Below are positions 1-10,794 of a DNA stretch of 64,000 nt, in pieces. The position numbers were made by a program, and so were the translations under genes. The stretch is from Bactrocera neohumeralis (taxonomy: Eukaryota; Arthropoda; Insecta; Diptera; Tephritidae), in contig NC_065921.1 in the NCBI RefSeq assembly GCF_024586455.1, positions 29,819,135 to 29,883,134 on the forward strand, written 5' to 3'. The notes below the pieces were generated by a model, which was not told the DNA's origin, ran no database searches, and worked only from the letters and a program-made list of their open reading frames with translations. Numbering within the stretch: position 1 is the stretch's first letter; each line of letters begins with the position of its first letter.

Positions 1-180
1 CACTATTCACTCTCATAGCCGAACGGCTAAACTGGTTTTGAGCTCGCTGACTGTGCGTTCAAACGTGGTCAGAGGGTGCTTGACCTCATTGATAACAGCG
101 TCAAGCTTCATGCATATTAGACTTGTATGGACGCCTGTTCACAGCGGAATCGGCGGGAACTGCAAAGCCGGTCGGCAAAG
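1..180 (+). pseudogene. LINE type 2 RNase H domain fragment
   Basis: The plus strand translates from about base 38 into a piece of the RNase H domain of an RNase H-bearing non-LTR retrotransposon. A segment reading SSLTVRSNVV is followed by a V-W-T-P-V-H-S-G-I-G-G-N core, which corresponds to the conserved V-P-G-H-S-G-I-x-G-N motif near the end of such domains. The usual following K-A-D-E-L-A is lost, with K-A-G instead, so the last catalytic aspartate region is destroyed. It continues out of the window to the left and is cut on the right by a mariner element. Similar fragments lie near 12.9 kb (plus) and 55.6 kb (minus). It is a dead remnant. The family is clear, the exact clade is not. Confidence 0.6.
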
Positions 181-224
181 TCGGTTTTCCAATGTCTTCT
201 TGAATTCTGGCGTTGCACCTTTCG

Positions 225-1378
225 GGAACGTTTATTATCATTCAAAAAAACATTCTTTGGCAATTATTTTTTGAAGATTATCTCTTTCAAATGTTGTTTG
301 CGACTACGTCTCAGATGGTCCATCCTTTGAATTCAGTTTTCGATGACTCGTTCGAGCATTTCGACTGGTAACTGGCGAAAGACATGATCTTTTGCTCCAA
401 GTCCTGCATCGAAGCGGGATTGTCCGCATAGACTTTAGACTTAACATATCCCCACACGAAAAAGTCTAACGGTGTGATATCATACGATCTTGGTGGGCAA
501 TCGACCGGCCCAAAACGTGAAATTATCTGCTCACCGAAGTGTTCTCTCAATAAATCCATTGATTGATGCGATGTGTGGGAACTGGCGCCGTCTTGTTGAA
601 ACCAAATGTCGCCGAAATCACGAGCTTAAATTTCATGCATCAAATAGTCAGTTATCATAGCGCGCTAACGGTCGCCATTGACGGTTACGTTCTCACCGGC
701 ATCTTTTTTGATGAAATATGGACTGATGATTCCATCGGCCACCAAACCCTTGGTTTTTTCTAGATGAAATGGCAGCTCTTGAATTTTTTCAGGTTGCCCT
801 TCGCTGCAAATGTGGCAATTTTGCTTGTTTATATACGCATTGAGCCAGAAATGGCCCTCATCGTTGAACAAAATTTGGCTCGAACACGTCGAATCTTCTT
901 GGAACTTTTTAAGAGGCCATAGAAGGAGACGGTGTCGAGTGGTTCTTGCACAAGTTGCATTTTGTATGCTTTCATTTTAAGATCTCGACGTAAAATGCAG
1001 TAAGTCGTTCCATAAGTCAGTCCGAGTTGCTGCGAAAGGCGCCGAATCGACTCTCAACGGTCATCGTGTAACTCTCAGCTACGGCTGCTCTAGTTTCTTT
1101 ACTGCGTGCTGGATGTGATCTATTCGGTCGAATATTATCCAATAATGAACGCTGGGTCTCAAGATGGGTGATGCCGTTGTGATGAGTCCGCTTAGTAGGC
1201 CGATTATGTTGATCATTCTTTAAAGAAACGTGAATGAAGTTGAGCGATTTGTAAACGTTGTTCAGGCATAAGTCGTTCCATTATGAAATACCAAACAATA
1301 CTGAATAAAAATAACATGAAAGCTTGACACGACTCACGCGCTATATTTCAAAAAAAATAAGGCTATTGAAATCACCCA
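225..1378 (-). mobile_element. Rosa-like DD41D mariner, copy A (defective)
   Basis: Minus-strand remnant of an IS630/Tc1/mariner transposon. Catalytic pieces are visible: N-D-E-G-H-F-W-L-N (first aspartate, about base 860), F-Q-Q-D-G-A (second, about 590) and P-L-D-F-F-V-W-G-Y-V-K-S-K (third, about 455). There are 41 residues between the second and third aspartates, the DD41D spacing of the rosa-type mariner subfamily described from tephritid flies. The helix-turn-helix half (about 900-1260) is full of stops and frameshifts. The right end keeps a degraded terminal repeat (ATCACCC near 1377). The left terminal repeat is missing and joins a LINE fragment. An intact transposase of this type has about 340-350 residues. 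It cannot encode an active enzyme. Confidence 0.8.
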
Positions 1379-2254
1379 ATGTATGAAAGTCGATAAATTT
1401 CGATGTATAACTAAAATACATGAAATCGGTGCACATATCTCGATAAGTATGAAAACAACTCAGTAAAATTTGGTGTCAATGCCTTACAAGTTGTTTTAAA
1501 AAGGTGTTACAGGCACTTCGAATTATTCCCATACTGAGTATATTATATGGTATATGTACACTTATCTTTTATATTCTCTTCATTAGTAATTAATATTCTC
1601 TAATCAATTTTTATTTTTATTTTAGGTTAGAAATCATCAGAACGAAACTAATACGGTAAATTAAATAAAGGTAAGTACATTTAAAGAAATCTACATAATT
1701 TTATATAGTCTCATATGCGGCAGATTCATTTATTAAACCTCTCACGAACTAATATGAAATTAGACCGAAAAATAATACTTTGTTTGAGGGTCACAATAAA
1801 GTGGTAAAACCGCTGGCTATGCTATTATCTAGTTGGTTAAGCCAGTCTTTGTAATTTATACCAGTTGCTTGTTCTATTCGGCACTCTGTAAGTGTTAAAG
1901 AATCGTATTTCTGCCGAGGAAGAAGCTTTTGCTGGTTATCATTTCTATTTACAATAGTTTGCTTGAGCAAAAGGATTATTTTAATGAAAAACGATAGTTT
2001 AGAGGACATAAGATCAACAAATTTTTTCATCGCAATGGAACTTGGAATGTATTGACTTGACTTTCACTTTTGCAATACGGAAATTTACATAGATGGATAG
2101 AACAAATGAACGCAGAAATAAAATGTAATGGAGAACAAGGTCCATTACAGTTAAACTTATTTTGTTTGCTTATTATGCAAAAATAATGTCCTTGTTAAAA
2201 TGTTGATATCAAGAATTAACCAAGGAACTCTAAAAGCTACTTAACAAGAGGCTA
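1379..2254. other. Gene-free AT-rich stretch
   Basis: No recognisable gene. An open frame of 79 codons at 1791-2030 (minus) has no family resemblance I can see. Otherwise simple AT-rich DNA. Confidence 0.5.
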
Positions 2255-2420
2255 AGAAAGTTACTCCATATTAAGCTTTTCCATAAGCTTTGACATTAAA
2301 GCGACCCTTCAACTTTTCGATAACATTTTTGTGGTACGATTTGTCTTTTACTTCAAAATAGGCCTCCGTTTCGGCGATTACCTTTTAATTCAACGAAAAT
2401 TTCTTCCCAACGAGCATGCT
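2255..2420 (-). pseudogene. Mariner transposase C-terminal fragment
   Basis: Read on the minus strand, this gives V-I-A-E-T-E-A-Y-F-E-V-K-D-K-S-Y followed by I-E-K-L-K-G-R-F-N-V-K. That is the extreme C-terminus typical of a mariner transposase lineage also present at 8.2-9.0 and 46.2-47.0 kb. Only the last 50 or so codons remain, including an eroded K-x-M-L-V-G-K-K-F motif at the upstream edge, and the catalytic triad is absent. No terminal repeat is visible. It is a dead relic. Confidence 0.6.
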
Positions 2421-2500
2421 TTTGAGAAAGCATATGGACTTAATTCTAGTAGTGCCTTCCATGTGTCAGACCGCGGACTTCTCAATTAATATTTTTTATA

Positions 2501-3011
2501 ATAGGTTGTCAAAAAAGTCTTGCGGTATTTTCTCTAGTTGGCGCTGAAAGCGCGTAGTTCTAGTTTTATTCGTCGCATCGGGTCACGCTATACCTTTTTG
2601 GAAAGCTCATTTCACGCGTTAACACGTGTTTGATTGATTGTCGTTTCTTTTAAGTCGTTCGTGAGTTATAGCGTCGCAAACATGGAGCAAAATAAAGAGA
2701 AAATACGGCATATTTTACAGTACTACTACGATAAAGGCAAAAATGCATCTCAAGCCGCCAATAAAATTTGTGCAGTTTATGGATCCGATACAGTTTCCAT
2801 TTCCACCGCACAACGATGGTTTCAACGTTTTCTGGTGTAGAGGTTCGAAGATGCCACGCTCCGGAAGGCCTATTGTCGAAAATTGCGATAAAATCGCTGA
2901 ATTGGTCGAAAAAGACCAGAGACATCGGTCAAGATGGGCATGAGTCATAAAAATTTCAAATTTCAATAAAAAAATCAATAAAAATACCGCAAGACTTTTT
3001 TGACAACCCAT
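2501..3011 (+). mobile_element. Mariner deletion derivative with perfect TIRs
   Basis: A 511-bp non-autonomous mariner. The two ends are inverted repeats identical over about 28 bp, starting GGTTGTCAAAAAAGTCTTGC at 2504 and in reverse complement ending at 3009, each outer edge followed by a TA dinucleotide (2499-2500 and 3012-3013), the mariner target duplication. Inside, from 2682, an open frame starts M-E-Q-N-K-E-K-I-R-H-I-L and runs through the N-terminal helix-turn-helix (K-N-A-S-Q-A-A, T-A-Q-R-W-F-Q-R-F) that binds mariner ends. After a frameshift near 2838 a second frame gives R-S-G-R-P-I-V-E-N and K-I-A-E-L-V-E-K-D. The whole catalytic DDD region is deleted. The matching ends suggest it is younger than most elements here. 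Confidence 0.85.
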
Positions 3012-3014
3012 TAT

Positions 3015-4002
3015 ATAGATACATATTTGAGGTTCATATCATAAAAATTAGACAGCATTGCGAAAACAACCAGCCAAATAAAGAGCTGCCAAAGTCAGAG
3101 AGGGTCCGCAACTACTTTCTCAGTTTTCCCAGCCAAACTCTAACAAGCGTTTCGCTTGGGCAATAAACAAGAGCATGCAGCTTGAGGAATGCGAACTTTC
3201 TGTGAAGATGATAAAAGCTTATGGAATGGAATAGTATAAAAAAAATCACAAAAACTCTCCTTCACAAGGACGTTTTGGGCGTTAATATGTAGCTTTAAAT
3301 CAAAACGAAAAGTTCACAAAAAATTTCAACTAACTCTTTAGGCGCTTTAATATTACGGGTAAATAGGTAAGTCGCTATCAAGCACGTGTGAAAGTGCAAA
3401 TACATACATACATACACATATACATACATATGTATATGTACATGCATCTGGGTGTTTTCTTTGCTTATTAATAAGCGTAATTAATTAATTGCACAGATTC
3501 AGTGAATTATGAAAAAATTAGGGCCAAACAACTCAACTCAGCGCTTAGCTCCAGTGCGAAGGATAAACACGGGCGAAAGATGGGTTGATAGGGTCGGCAA
3601 TATCCACCGATACGACCGCATGTGTGTACAGCAGTAATTTAAACACACACATATACATACACATGACTGCGTACAGGTAGCTGTGTTGCTATTGGCAACG
3701 CGCGTCACCTGTGCGATAGCAACAACAACGACATCTAATTAAGAGCAGCAAATGAGTGAACAAAGATAACATAGGTGTATGTGTGTGCCTTTGAGTAGGA
3801 GTTAAGCATAAAATCATACTGCCACACACTAGCAGGGCTTTCAGCAATCATATAAACATACATGTTTACATAAATATATAAATATATATGTGTGGGAGCC
3901 TCTCTAAGGAAGCATTACAACAACGCTGCCCATACACATTACACATTAACTCCTACAGGTGGTTGCTCTTGCAGCAAGTATACTTATATTGTATGTATGT
4001 TT
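3015..4002. other. Gene-free stretch with CATA microsatellites
   Basis: No gene seen. Short ACATACAT/TATGTA microsatellites lie at about 3400-3445, 3640-3665 and 3855-3890. The rest is unique-looking non-coding DNA. Confidence 0.5.
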
Positions 4003-5578
4003 GTACACCCTGAACAGGGTATCTTAAGCTTGCCACGAATTTATAACACCCTAGAGAAAATTGTGTGACCCTATATACATACATACATAAGTATCTAGCT
4101 GGGTCCATTCAGCCATCTCAGTTTTTGGGTTATTTATCTGACATTTTGCATAAATAATTTTCTCCCCAAGAGGCTGTTTACTTGTCGAAAGCGCCGATAT
4201 CGGACCATTATAGCATATAGCTGCCATACAAACTGAACGTTTAAAATCAAGTTCTTGTATGAACAACTTTTTTATTTGACAAAATATCTGCATGAAATTT
4301 GGTACGTATTATTTCCCGAAGCAACCATACAATATTCGAAAAAATTGTCGAGATCGGATCATTATAGCATATAGCTGCCATACAAACTGAACGTTCAACA
4401 TCAAATACTTGTATGAACAACTTTTTTATTTGGCAAGATATCTTTATGAAATTCTGTACGCATTATTTCCCAAAGCAACCACACATTGTCCGAAAAAATT
4501 GTCGAGATCGGATCATTATAGCATATAGCTGCCATACAAACCGAACGTTTAAAATCTAGTTCTTATATAAACAACTTTTTTATTTGGCAAGATATCTTCA
4601 TGAAATTCGGCACGTATTATTTCCCGAAGCAACCATACAATATTCGAAAAAATTGTCGAGATCGGATCATTATAGCATATAGCTGCCATACAAACTGAAC
4701 GTTTAAAATCAAGTTCTTGTATGAACAACTTTTTTATTTGGCAAGATATCTTCATGAAATTAGGTACGTATTATTTTCCGAAGCAACCATTCAATACCCT
4801 AAAAAATTGTCGAGATCGGATCATTATAGCATATAGCTGCCATACAAACTGAACGTTCAACATCAAATACTTGTATGAACAACTTTTTTATTTGGCAAGA
4901 TATCTTCATGAAATTCGGCACGTATTATTTTCCGTGATAACCCTACAATATCTGAAGAAATTGTTCAGATCGGACCAATATAACACATAGCTTTCATACA
5001 AACTAAACGTTCAACATCAAATACTTGTATGAACAACTTTTTTATTTGACAACATATCTTCACGAAATTTGGCACGTATTATTTTCCGTGACAACTCTAC
5101 AATATCTGATGAAATTGTTCAGATCAGATCCCTATAGCATATAGCTGCCATACAAACTGAACGTTCAACATCAAATACTTGTATGAACAACTTTTTTATT
5201 TGGCAAGTTATCTTCATGAAATTTGGCACGTATTATTTTCCGTGACAACCCTACAATATCTGAAGAAATTGTTTAGATCGGACCAATATAACATATAGTT
5301 TTCATACAAACTGAACGCTCAAAATCAAATTCTTGTATGGACAACTTTTTTATTTGACAACATATCTTCACGAAATTTGGCACGTATTATTTTCCGTGAC
5401 AACGCTACAATATCTGAAGAAATTGTTCAGATCAGATCACTATAGCATATAGCTGCCATACAAACTGAACGCACAAAATCAAGCTGAAATATTTGTATAC
5501 TCTTTTATGCTTTAAGAAATGCACCTGTGAAGGGTATTATTATGGCTTAGGTGCAGCCGAAGTTAAGGTTGTTTTTGT
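4003..5578 (+). repeat. Dispersed element (family 1) with 154-bp tandem array
   Basis: A dispersed non-coding element whose body is a tandem array. The motif TAGCATATAGCTGCCATACA or a close variant begins at 4211, 4365, 4519, 4673, 4827, 4981, 5135, 5289 and 5443: nine copies, every interval exactly 154 bp. The element starts near 4005 with the short palindrome ACCCTGAACAGGGT and ends near 5575, just after a hairpin (CTTAGG, loop, CCGAAG; 5546-5562). Truncated copies of the same family occur at 28.2, 35.4/36.7, 44.35 and 49.05 kb, so it is mobile or was amplified. A terminal hairpin plus internal tandem repeats resembles non-autonomous Helitron-like elements of flies; the class is inferred, not shown. 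No protein is encoded. Confidence 0.85.
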
Positions 5579-5579
5579 T

Positions 5580-6752
5580 GTTCTATGTACTACGTTTATG
5601 CGCCTGTAAACCAAGTAAATGCCTGCCTGGGATCGGCGTTAGCTTTAGAGAAGCGTAAAAATTATTGGAGTTGATAAACTTAATGAGCTGGAAAATGTGT
5701 CGCATATACCACATACATATGTATGTAGGTAAACATGTATATAATGTGTATATAAATGTGTATCTGCATATATAAACAAGCAAACAGCTAATACCCGCTA
5801 CCATTTGTTCCTATAACCTTCCGGTGCGGTCTCCCTCCGCAACGCGTCTTAACACTTCACTTTCATTTTCACTCTCATTTCGCACTAGTGAACTGGAATT
5901 TTCGCAAATTACCGTTAACAAAGTGATGATATTAATTCACTAAGCAAAATGCGCCTGCCTTGTCACTTGTCTTCACGCTGCCGGCAGCATGCTTTCTAAC
6001 GTGACAACATAATATGGGTCGGCGGCAAGCTGACTGCGTCGTACACCGCAGTTCATCAATAAAAACAAGAACAAAAACAATAAATCATTGTGTTTAGGTG
6101 CGACAATGAGAATGCGGGCGCATACTTGAGGTGAATTAGTGAGCTTTAATGATGCTTTTAAATAGATATACATACATGCATACGTATGTACCTAACTTTT
6201 TGTTGTCTCTGTTGTTGTTGTTAATTATATTGTGCAACAATTTTCATTGAGCAATAAAATTATTGATTACCATAATAATTATCTATGTATGTATATACTT
6301 ATATACTCATAAACACATATTACGTAAATACATATTTACCTCCGCACATACACATACACAAAAACCTATAAAGGAAGCCAGGATTATTTCTGTTGCGTGC
6401 GTTCTTAAGCATGAGCGTGTATGCTAACAGGACATCTCGTTGTAGCGACCATTAATTGCCACGCATTATGTGTACGTATGTGTGTATGTGTGTGCCTCCG
6501 CTAAGGTAGAATAATGCCACACGCATACCGCCCACTAGTGTACTTAAGTTAAAGGCGCAGGTGTGTGCAATGAAGCGCAACGAGCTCTTTACGCTCTCAA
6601 CACCAACACACACAAACACACACTCATATGTGAATCCCACAAACGCACTGAAGCACAGAGTTTAAAGTGTGTCAGAGCTTAGAGAATGATAGAATTTAAA
6701 GTTTTAAAGCATAGGAAAGATTAGACCCACTTGTCACCAAATCTTATACATA
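5580..6752. other. Gene-free stretch
   Basis: No gene recognised. Contains TATG/CATA simple repeats near 5715-5770, 6170-6195 and 6280-6310, and a (CA)-rich tract near 6600-6625. Small open frames here look like chance. Confidence 0.5.
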
Positions 6753-7655
6753 CACGATCTGTGGCGAAAGAAACAAGACTTTTTAAATATAACTGTTTCT
6801 GGTGGCGCCATCTATTGGTGGGTATATGAAATAAAAAGTTTGATCTCTTGTTGACATTTCGTAAAAATTTTAAGACAATTGGATAACTACAATCAATGTT
6901 ATCGATCAAAAAGTGACAGCCAGCTTTTGGTCATCGGTCGTAAAATGCAAAGAGCAAATATTAAATTTTGTTTTAAACTTGGGAAAACGTTTACTGAAAC
7001 ATTTCAAATGATGAAAAAAAATTAAGGTGATCAGTGCCTATCCAGTAGTAATGTGCATGAGTGGTTTAAGCGATTCCAAGAAGGTCGTGAGGACCTCTGT
7101 GACGATCTTCAGAAGTCAAAAATAAAAACAATGCTGATTTGTTTTTACGATTCAGAGGGTATTGTACACCGAGAGTTCGTCCCACCTGGCCAAACGATTA
7201 ATGCTGTGTTTTACCTTGGTGTTATGAAGCGTCTTTTGTCACGCATTCGTCGTGCTCGACCACAATACCGTGAGGCAGAGTCCTGGCGCCTGTTGCACGA
7301 TAATGCGCCGTGTCATCGGTCGACGCTTGTCACTGATTTTTTTACCAAAAACTCCATATTAACCATTAATCACTCACCCTACTCATCTGATCTGACACCC
7401 TGTGATTTTTACCTATTTGGAAAACTTCATTTGCGCATGAAAGGGCACTGGTTTCAGGACAAAAGGCGACGACCGATATTCTCAAGAGCATTCCGAAAAA
7501 TGACCTTAACACTCATTTGAAATGCTAATTGACCGGGCTAAACGCTGTATTGAAGCACAAGGAAGCTACTTTGAATAAAAAAATATAACTTTTGAAAAAT
7601 ATAATTTTTTTTTTGTTTTTTTTAAACAGTCCTGTTTCTTTTGCGACAGATCTTG
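6753..7655 (+). mobile_element. DD34D mariner with internal deletion
   Basis: A mariner with both ends. The terminal repeats (CACGATCTGTGGCGAAAGAA at 6753 and, in reverse complement, CAAGATCTGTCGCAAAAGAA ending at 7655) match at 29 of 34 positions and are flanked by TA (6751-6752, 7656-7657). The transposase begins near 6944 (M-Q-R-A-N-I-K-F-C-F-K-L-G-K); after a stop, the frame from 7053 runs 155 codons. That frame is a fusion: H-E-W-F-K-R-F-Q-E-G-R-E-D from the N-terminal domain joins directly to I-K-T-M-L-I-C-F-Y-D-S-E-G-I in the catalytic domain, so the linker and first catalytic aspartate (M-D-E-T-W) are deleted. The second and third aspartates remain (H-D-N-A-P-C-H, then P-C-D-F-Y-L-F, 34 residues between). 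At 903 bp it is about 0.4 kb shorter than a full mariner and inactive. Confidence 0.85.
6799..6822 (-). promoter_or_regulatory. CTCF-like motif inside mariner 5' region
   Basis: On the minus strand the sequence reads CCAATAGATGGCGCCACCAG, which contains the A-G-A-T-G-G-C-G-C core of the CTCF insulator-protein consensus with favourable flanks. It lies in the untranslated leader of the mariner at 6753-7655. Binding is inference only. Confidence 0.35.
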
Positions 7656-7657
7656 TA

Positions 7658-8239
7658 TGTAGATGGTGGGGGAGTCCATTCTTGACCCATATGACTATTC
7701 ATACTTGAATCTTATGACCATTTATACAACCATATGCCACACAGTTCCACTTATCGAAAAGATGAGAAACAACAATTGTTTGTAAAATTTAAATTTTGGG
7801 TCCAGACCTCTGTAGGTTAAATATTATGTAATAAAATCTATCTCTATATTTGTATGACTTTAAAGCAACTGGCACGATGGTAAATGGTATACTCAAAGCC
7901 TCCTTAATTTCAAGAACTACTGTTTTATTTATATCTACAAAGTGTTGTTGTTGAGTTGTCTTTCAGACGGCTTCAAAGTACCAACCTATTATTGTTATTA
8001 GGAGTGGATCCAATCATAACACCTCGTTTAATGAGGAAGCTTACAAGAATATATAATTTATTATAGAAAGAGAAGATCAGTATGAGCCTTAAGACCAATG
8101 TTGCAAAGGATACATAACAGGTCAATTGAAAAATCCCCGACCTGACATAGATGTCGTTGCTGGAATAAAATCCATATGATTTTGAACAGTAACCTCCAAA
8201 AGGCGTTTGTATAAATTTTACAGCTGTCGGTTCATTAGC
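7658..8239. other. Gene-free stretch
   Basis: Nothing recognisable: no coherent open frame, no repeat shared with the rest of the window. Confidence 0.45.
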
Positions 8240-8244
8240 TTGTG

Positions 8245-8990
8245 AATTATATCATTTTGAAGCAACTTTTGTTATTATGAAAAAAATGAATAGGAAGGAA
8301 TTTCGCGTACTGATAAAATATTGATTTTTGAAGGGATAAAATGCGGTTGAGACCAAAACCAGAAAAATCTAGCTTCAAAGATTAGTATGCTAAGGATAGA
8401 CGTGGTGAAATGAGTACCAAAGACGATGAACGCAGTGGATGCCCAAAAGAGATTTTTACCGACTAAAACCTCAAAAAAGTTTACAAAATAATTCTGGTGA
8501 AGTGAAGTAGATAGCAGGCTCTCCAAAGATACGAACTGAACGTGTACACCATATCATTCAGGAATATTTTTTATAATAAACCCGAACTTTTGCGCGTTTA
8601 TTGAAAACATCGCTTCATCATTTTACTACGAAGTCCGATCTACAGTCACCCGAGTGAACTGCTCTCGGTACAACTGCTCCAAAGCGTCGGCAGGCAAGAT
8701 TATGGCATCTGTAATTTGCGATGCGCATGGGATAATTTTTATCGACGACCTAGAAAAAGGAGGGACCTTTAACACGACTATTACGGAGCATTATTGGATC
8801 GTTTGAAAGACGAAATCGCCGGAAAACGGCCATATTTGAAGAATGAGAAAGTGCTGTTTCACCAAGGCAATGCACTGTGTCACTAGTCAGCCATGAATTG
8901 GACTTCGAATTGCTTTCACCTCCACTGTTTTCTCCACATCTGGGCACTAACGACTAATACCCCAAAGACTTGACCTGTTATGTTATGTAA
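8245..8990 (+). mobile_element. Degenerate mariner (8.2 kb copy)
   Basis: Plus-strand relic of a mariner transposase of the same lineage as the element at 46.2 kb. Recognisable pieces in order are M-x-R-K-E-F-R-V-L-I-K-Y (about 8285), E-R-V-H-H-I-I-Q-E-Y (about 8540), K-I-M-A-S-V-I-C-D-A-H-G-I-I-F-I-D (about 8697) and an eroded V-L-F-H-Q-G-N-A (about 8850), where the expected catalytic aspartate of H-Q-D-N-A is a glycine. L-D-F-E-L-L follows near 8900. There are stops in every segment and the first catalytic motif is scrambled. No terminal repeat could be paired. Confidence 0.7.
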
Positions 8991-9149
8991 ACTTTGTTTA
9001 ATATGCAAATATTCTTCATTAAAATCGTTTTACAGTTGGTTTCTTCACATTTAAAAAATCGAAAACGAAAAGAAAAAACATTCGATTGATTTTCATATTT
9101 TCAAAAAAGCTGTATAAATTTCATTGAAATCTGCCCAGCGGTTTTGGAG

Positions 9150-10200
9150 TTACTGTGGTATTCTTCTTCTTTATTGGTGGTGTTTATACTGGTTCCTAAA
9201 TAGACGAAATTATCTATAACTTCAAAGTTATGACTGTCAACAGTGACGTGGGAGCCAAGTCGCGAGTGCGACGACTGTTTGTTTGATGGCAGCAGATATT
9301 TCGTCTTGCCCTCATTTACTGCCAGACCCATTCGCTTTGCTTTCTCATTCAGTCTGGAGAAAGCAGAACTAACGGCGCGGGTGTTGAGGCCGATGATATC
9401 AATATCAAGTTGAAAAGGTCACACGTAGGGAGTCGCCTTGTCTGACACCTCGTTTGGTATCGAACGGCTCGGAGAGGTCCTTTCCCATCCTGATGGAGTT
9501 TTTTGGTGTTGCTCAACGTCAGTTTAGCCGTATTAGTTTTGCGGGGATACCAAATTCAGACATCGCGGCATAAATGCAGCTCCTTTTCGTGCTGTCGAAA
9601 GCGGTTTTGAAATCGAAGAGGTGGTGTGTGTCGATTCTCCTTTCAGGGGTCTTTTCCAAAATTTGGCACATGGTGAATATCTGGTCGGTTGTTGATTTGC
9701 CAGGTCTAAAGCCACACTGATAAGGCGCAAGAAGTTTGTTAACGGTGGGCTTTAATCTTTCAAACTATACGTTCGATTGAACCTTATACGCGATGCTTAT
9801 ACCACGGTAGTTGGCGCAGATTGTGGGGTCTCCCTTAATGTGGATTGGGCAGAGCACACTTAAATTCCAATCGTTGGGCATGCTTTCGTCCGACCATATT
9901 TTACAAAGAAGCTGATGCATGCTCCTCATCAGTTTTTTGCCGCCGCGTTTGAATAGATCGGCCGGCAATCCATCGGCCTCCGTTGCTTTGTTGTTCTTCA
10001 GACGGGTAATTGCTATTCGAACTTCTTCATGGTCGGGCAATGGAACGTCTGCTCCATCGTCATCGATTGGGAAATCGTGTCTGCTCCATCGTTCCATACA
10101 TAATTTTAGTATGCTTTGGGCATCGGTCTAGATCACCTTTGGGAGTTCTATGCTGCGGTCTTGAAACCTTCTGATCACGTAGAATTTTTTTGGGAGTTTC
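9150..10200 (-). mobile_element. LINE type 1 reverse transcriptase fragment (9-10 kb)
   Basis: Minus-strand remains of a non-LTR retrotransposon reverse transcriptase. From high to low coordinates: L-K-N-N-K-A-T-E-A-D-G-L-P-A-D-L-F-K (about 10000), M-H-Q-L-L-C-K-I-W-S-D-E-S-M-P and L-C-P-I-H-I-K-G-D-P-T-I-C-A-N-Y-R-G-I-S (about 9820-9900), G-K-S-T-T-D-Q-I-F-T-M (about 9690), an F-D-F-K-T-A-F-D-S motif holding the first catalytic aspartate (about 9610), then N-E-G-K-T-K-Y-L-L-P-S (about 9310) and N-F-V-Y-L-G-T-S-I-N-T (about 9195). The segment that should carry the Y-A-D-D box is deleted. No RNase H domain is visible. The same family recurs at 22.8, 24.3-25.4, 32.5-32.8, 39.2, 44.5, 45.9 and 52.3 kb. 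I do not assign a clade; RTE-like is possible. Confidence 0.75.
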
Positions 10201-10794
10201 TACAAGTCAACCTTCCAAAGCTCTTTGTAAATTATCGAATAACTTGTAAAGTATTTGCCGGATATACTGCAAATTTTCAGAGAACATTTCTAAAATACTA
10301 TACTTCTAAATATGTTGTACGGAAAATATTTTAGAAACTAACCTAAAAACAACCTAATATTTGAAATTTCCGACTACCATGAACCCTTAAGAGCTTACAA
10401 TCCTACGGCTTCTTTGGCCCTACCTTACACTATTTTCTTGAAGGTGTTCTCGAATACTATAACTAAAACTTTACTAGGTCCATAGGCGGTACTGTTCTAT
10501 GGAATATTCGAATTAAACCGTTTGAGTTTAAAACCGCATAAAACTTCTGATAAATAGACACGTGAAAGGTTTCATTGGAAATAATCGAAAATGAAGTTTT
10601 TAACTGACATATATTCCATTCAATGTTTATAGTTTTTATCAGTTCAGTACATAAGTATGTAAGTACAAATTGAACGACCTTTTTGGTGCTCTAAGTTTGA
10701 CGACGTTAAGATCATAGACTATGTGACTAACCGACGGAAATTTGTTCTTTAAAAGACTAACGATTATCCTCTACTTTTAGTATTCAGCTGAGAA
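10201..10794. other. Gene-free stretch
   Basis: No recognisable gene or repeat; AT-rich with only short chance frames. Confidence 0.45.

Noticed and set aside
4003..5578. CRISPR-like regular repeat
   Set aside because: Units are contiguous 154-bp tandems without unique spacers, in a eukaryotic context.
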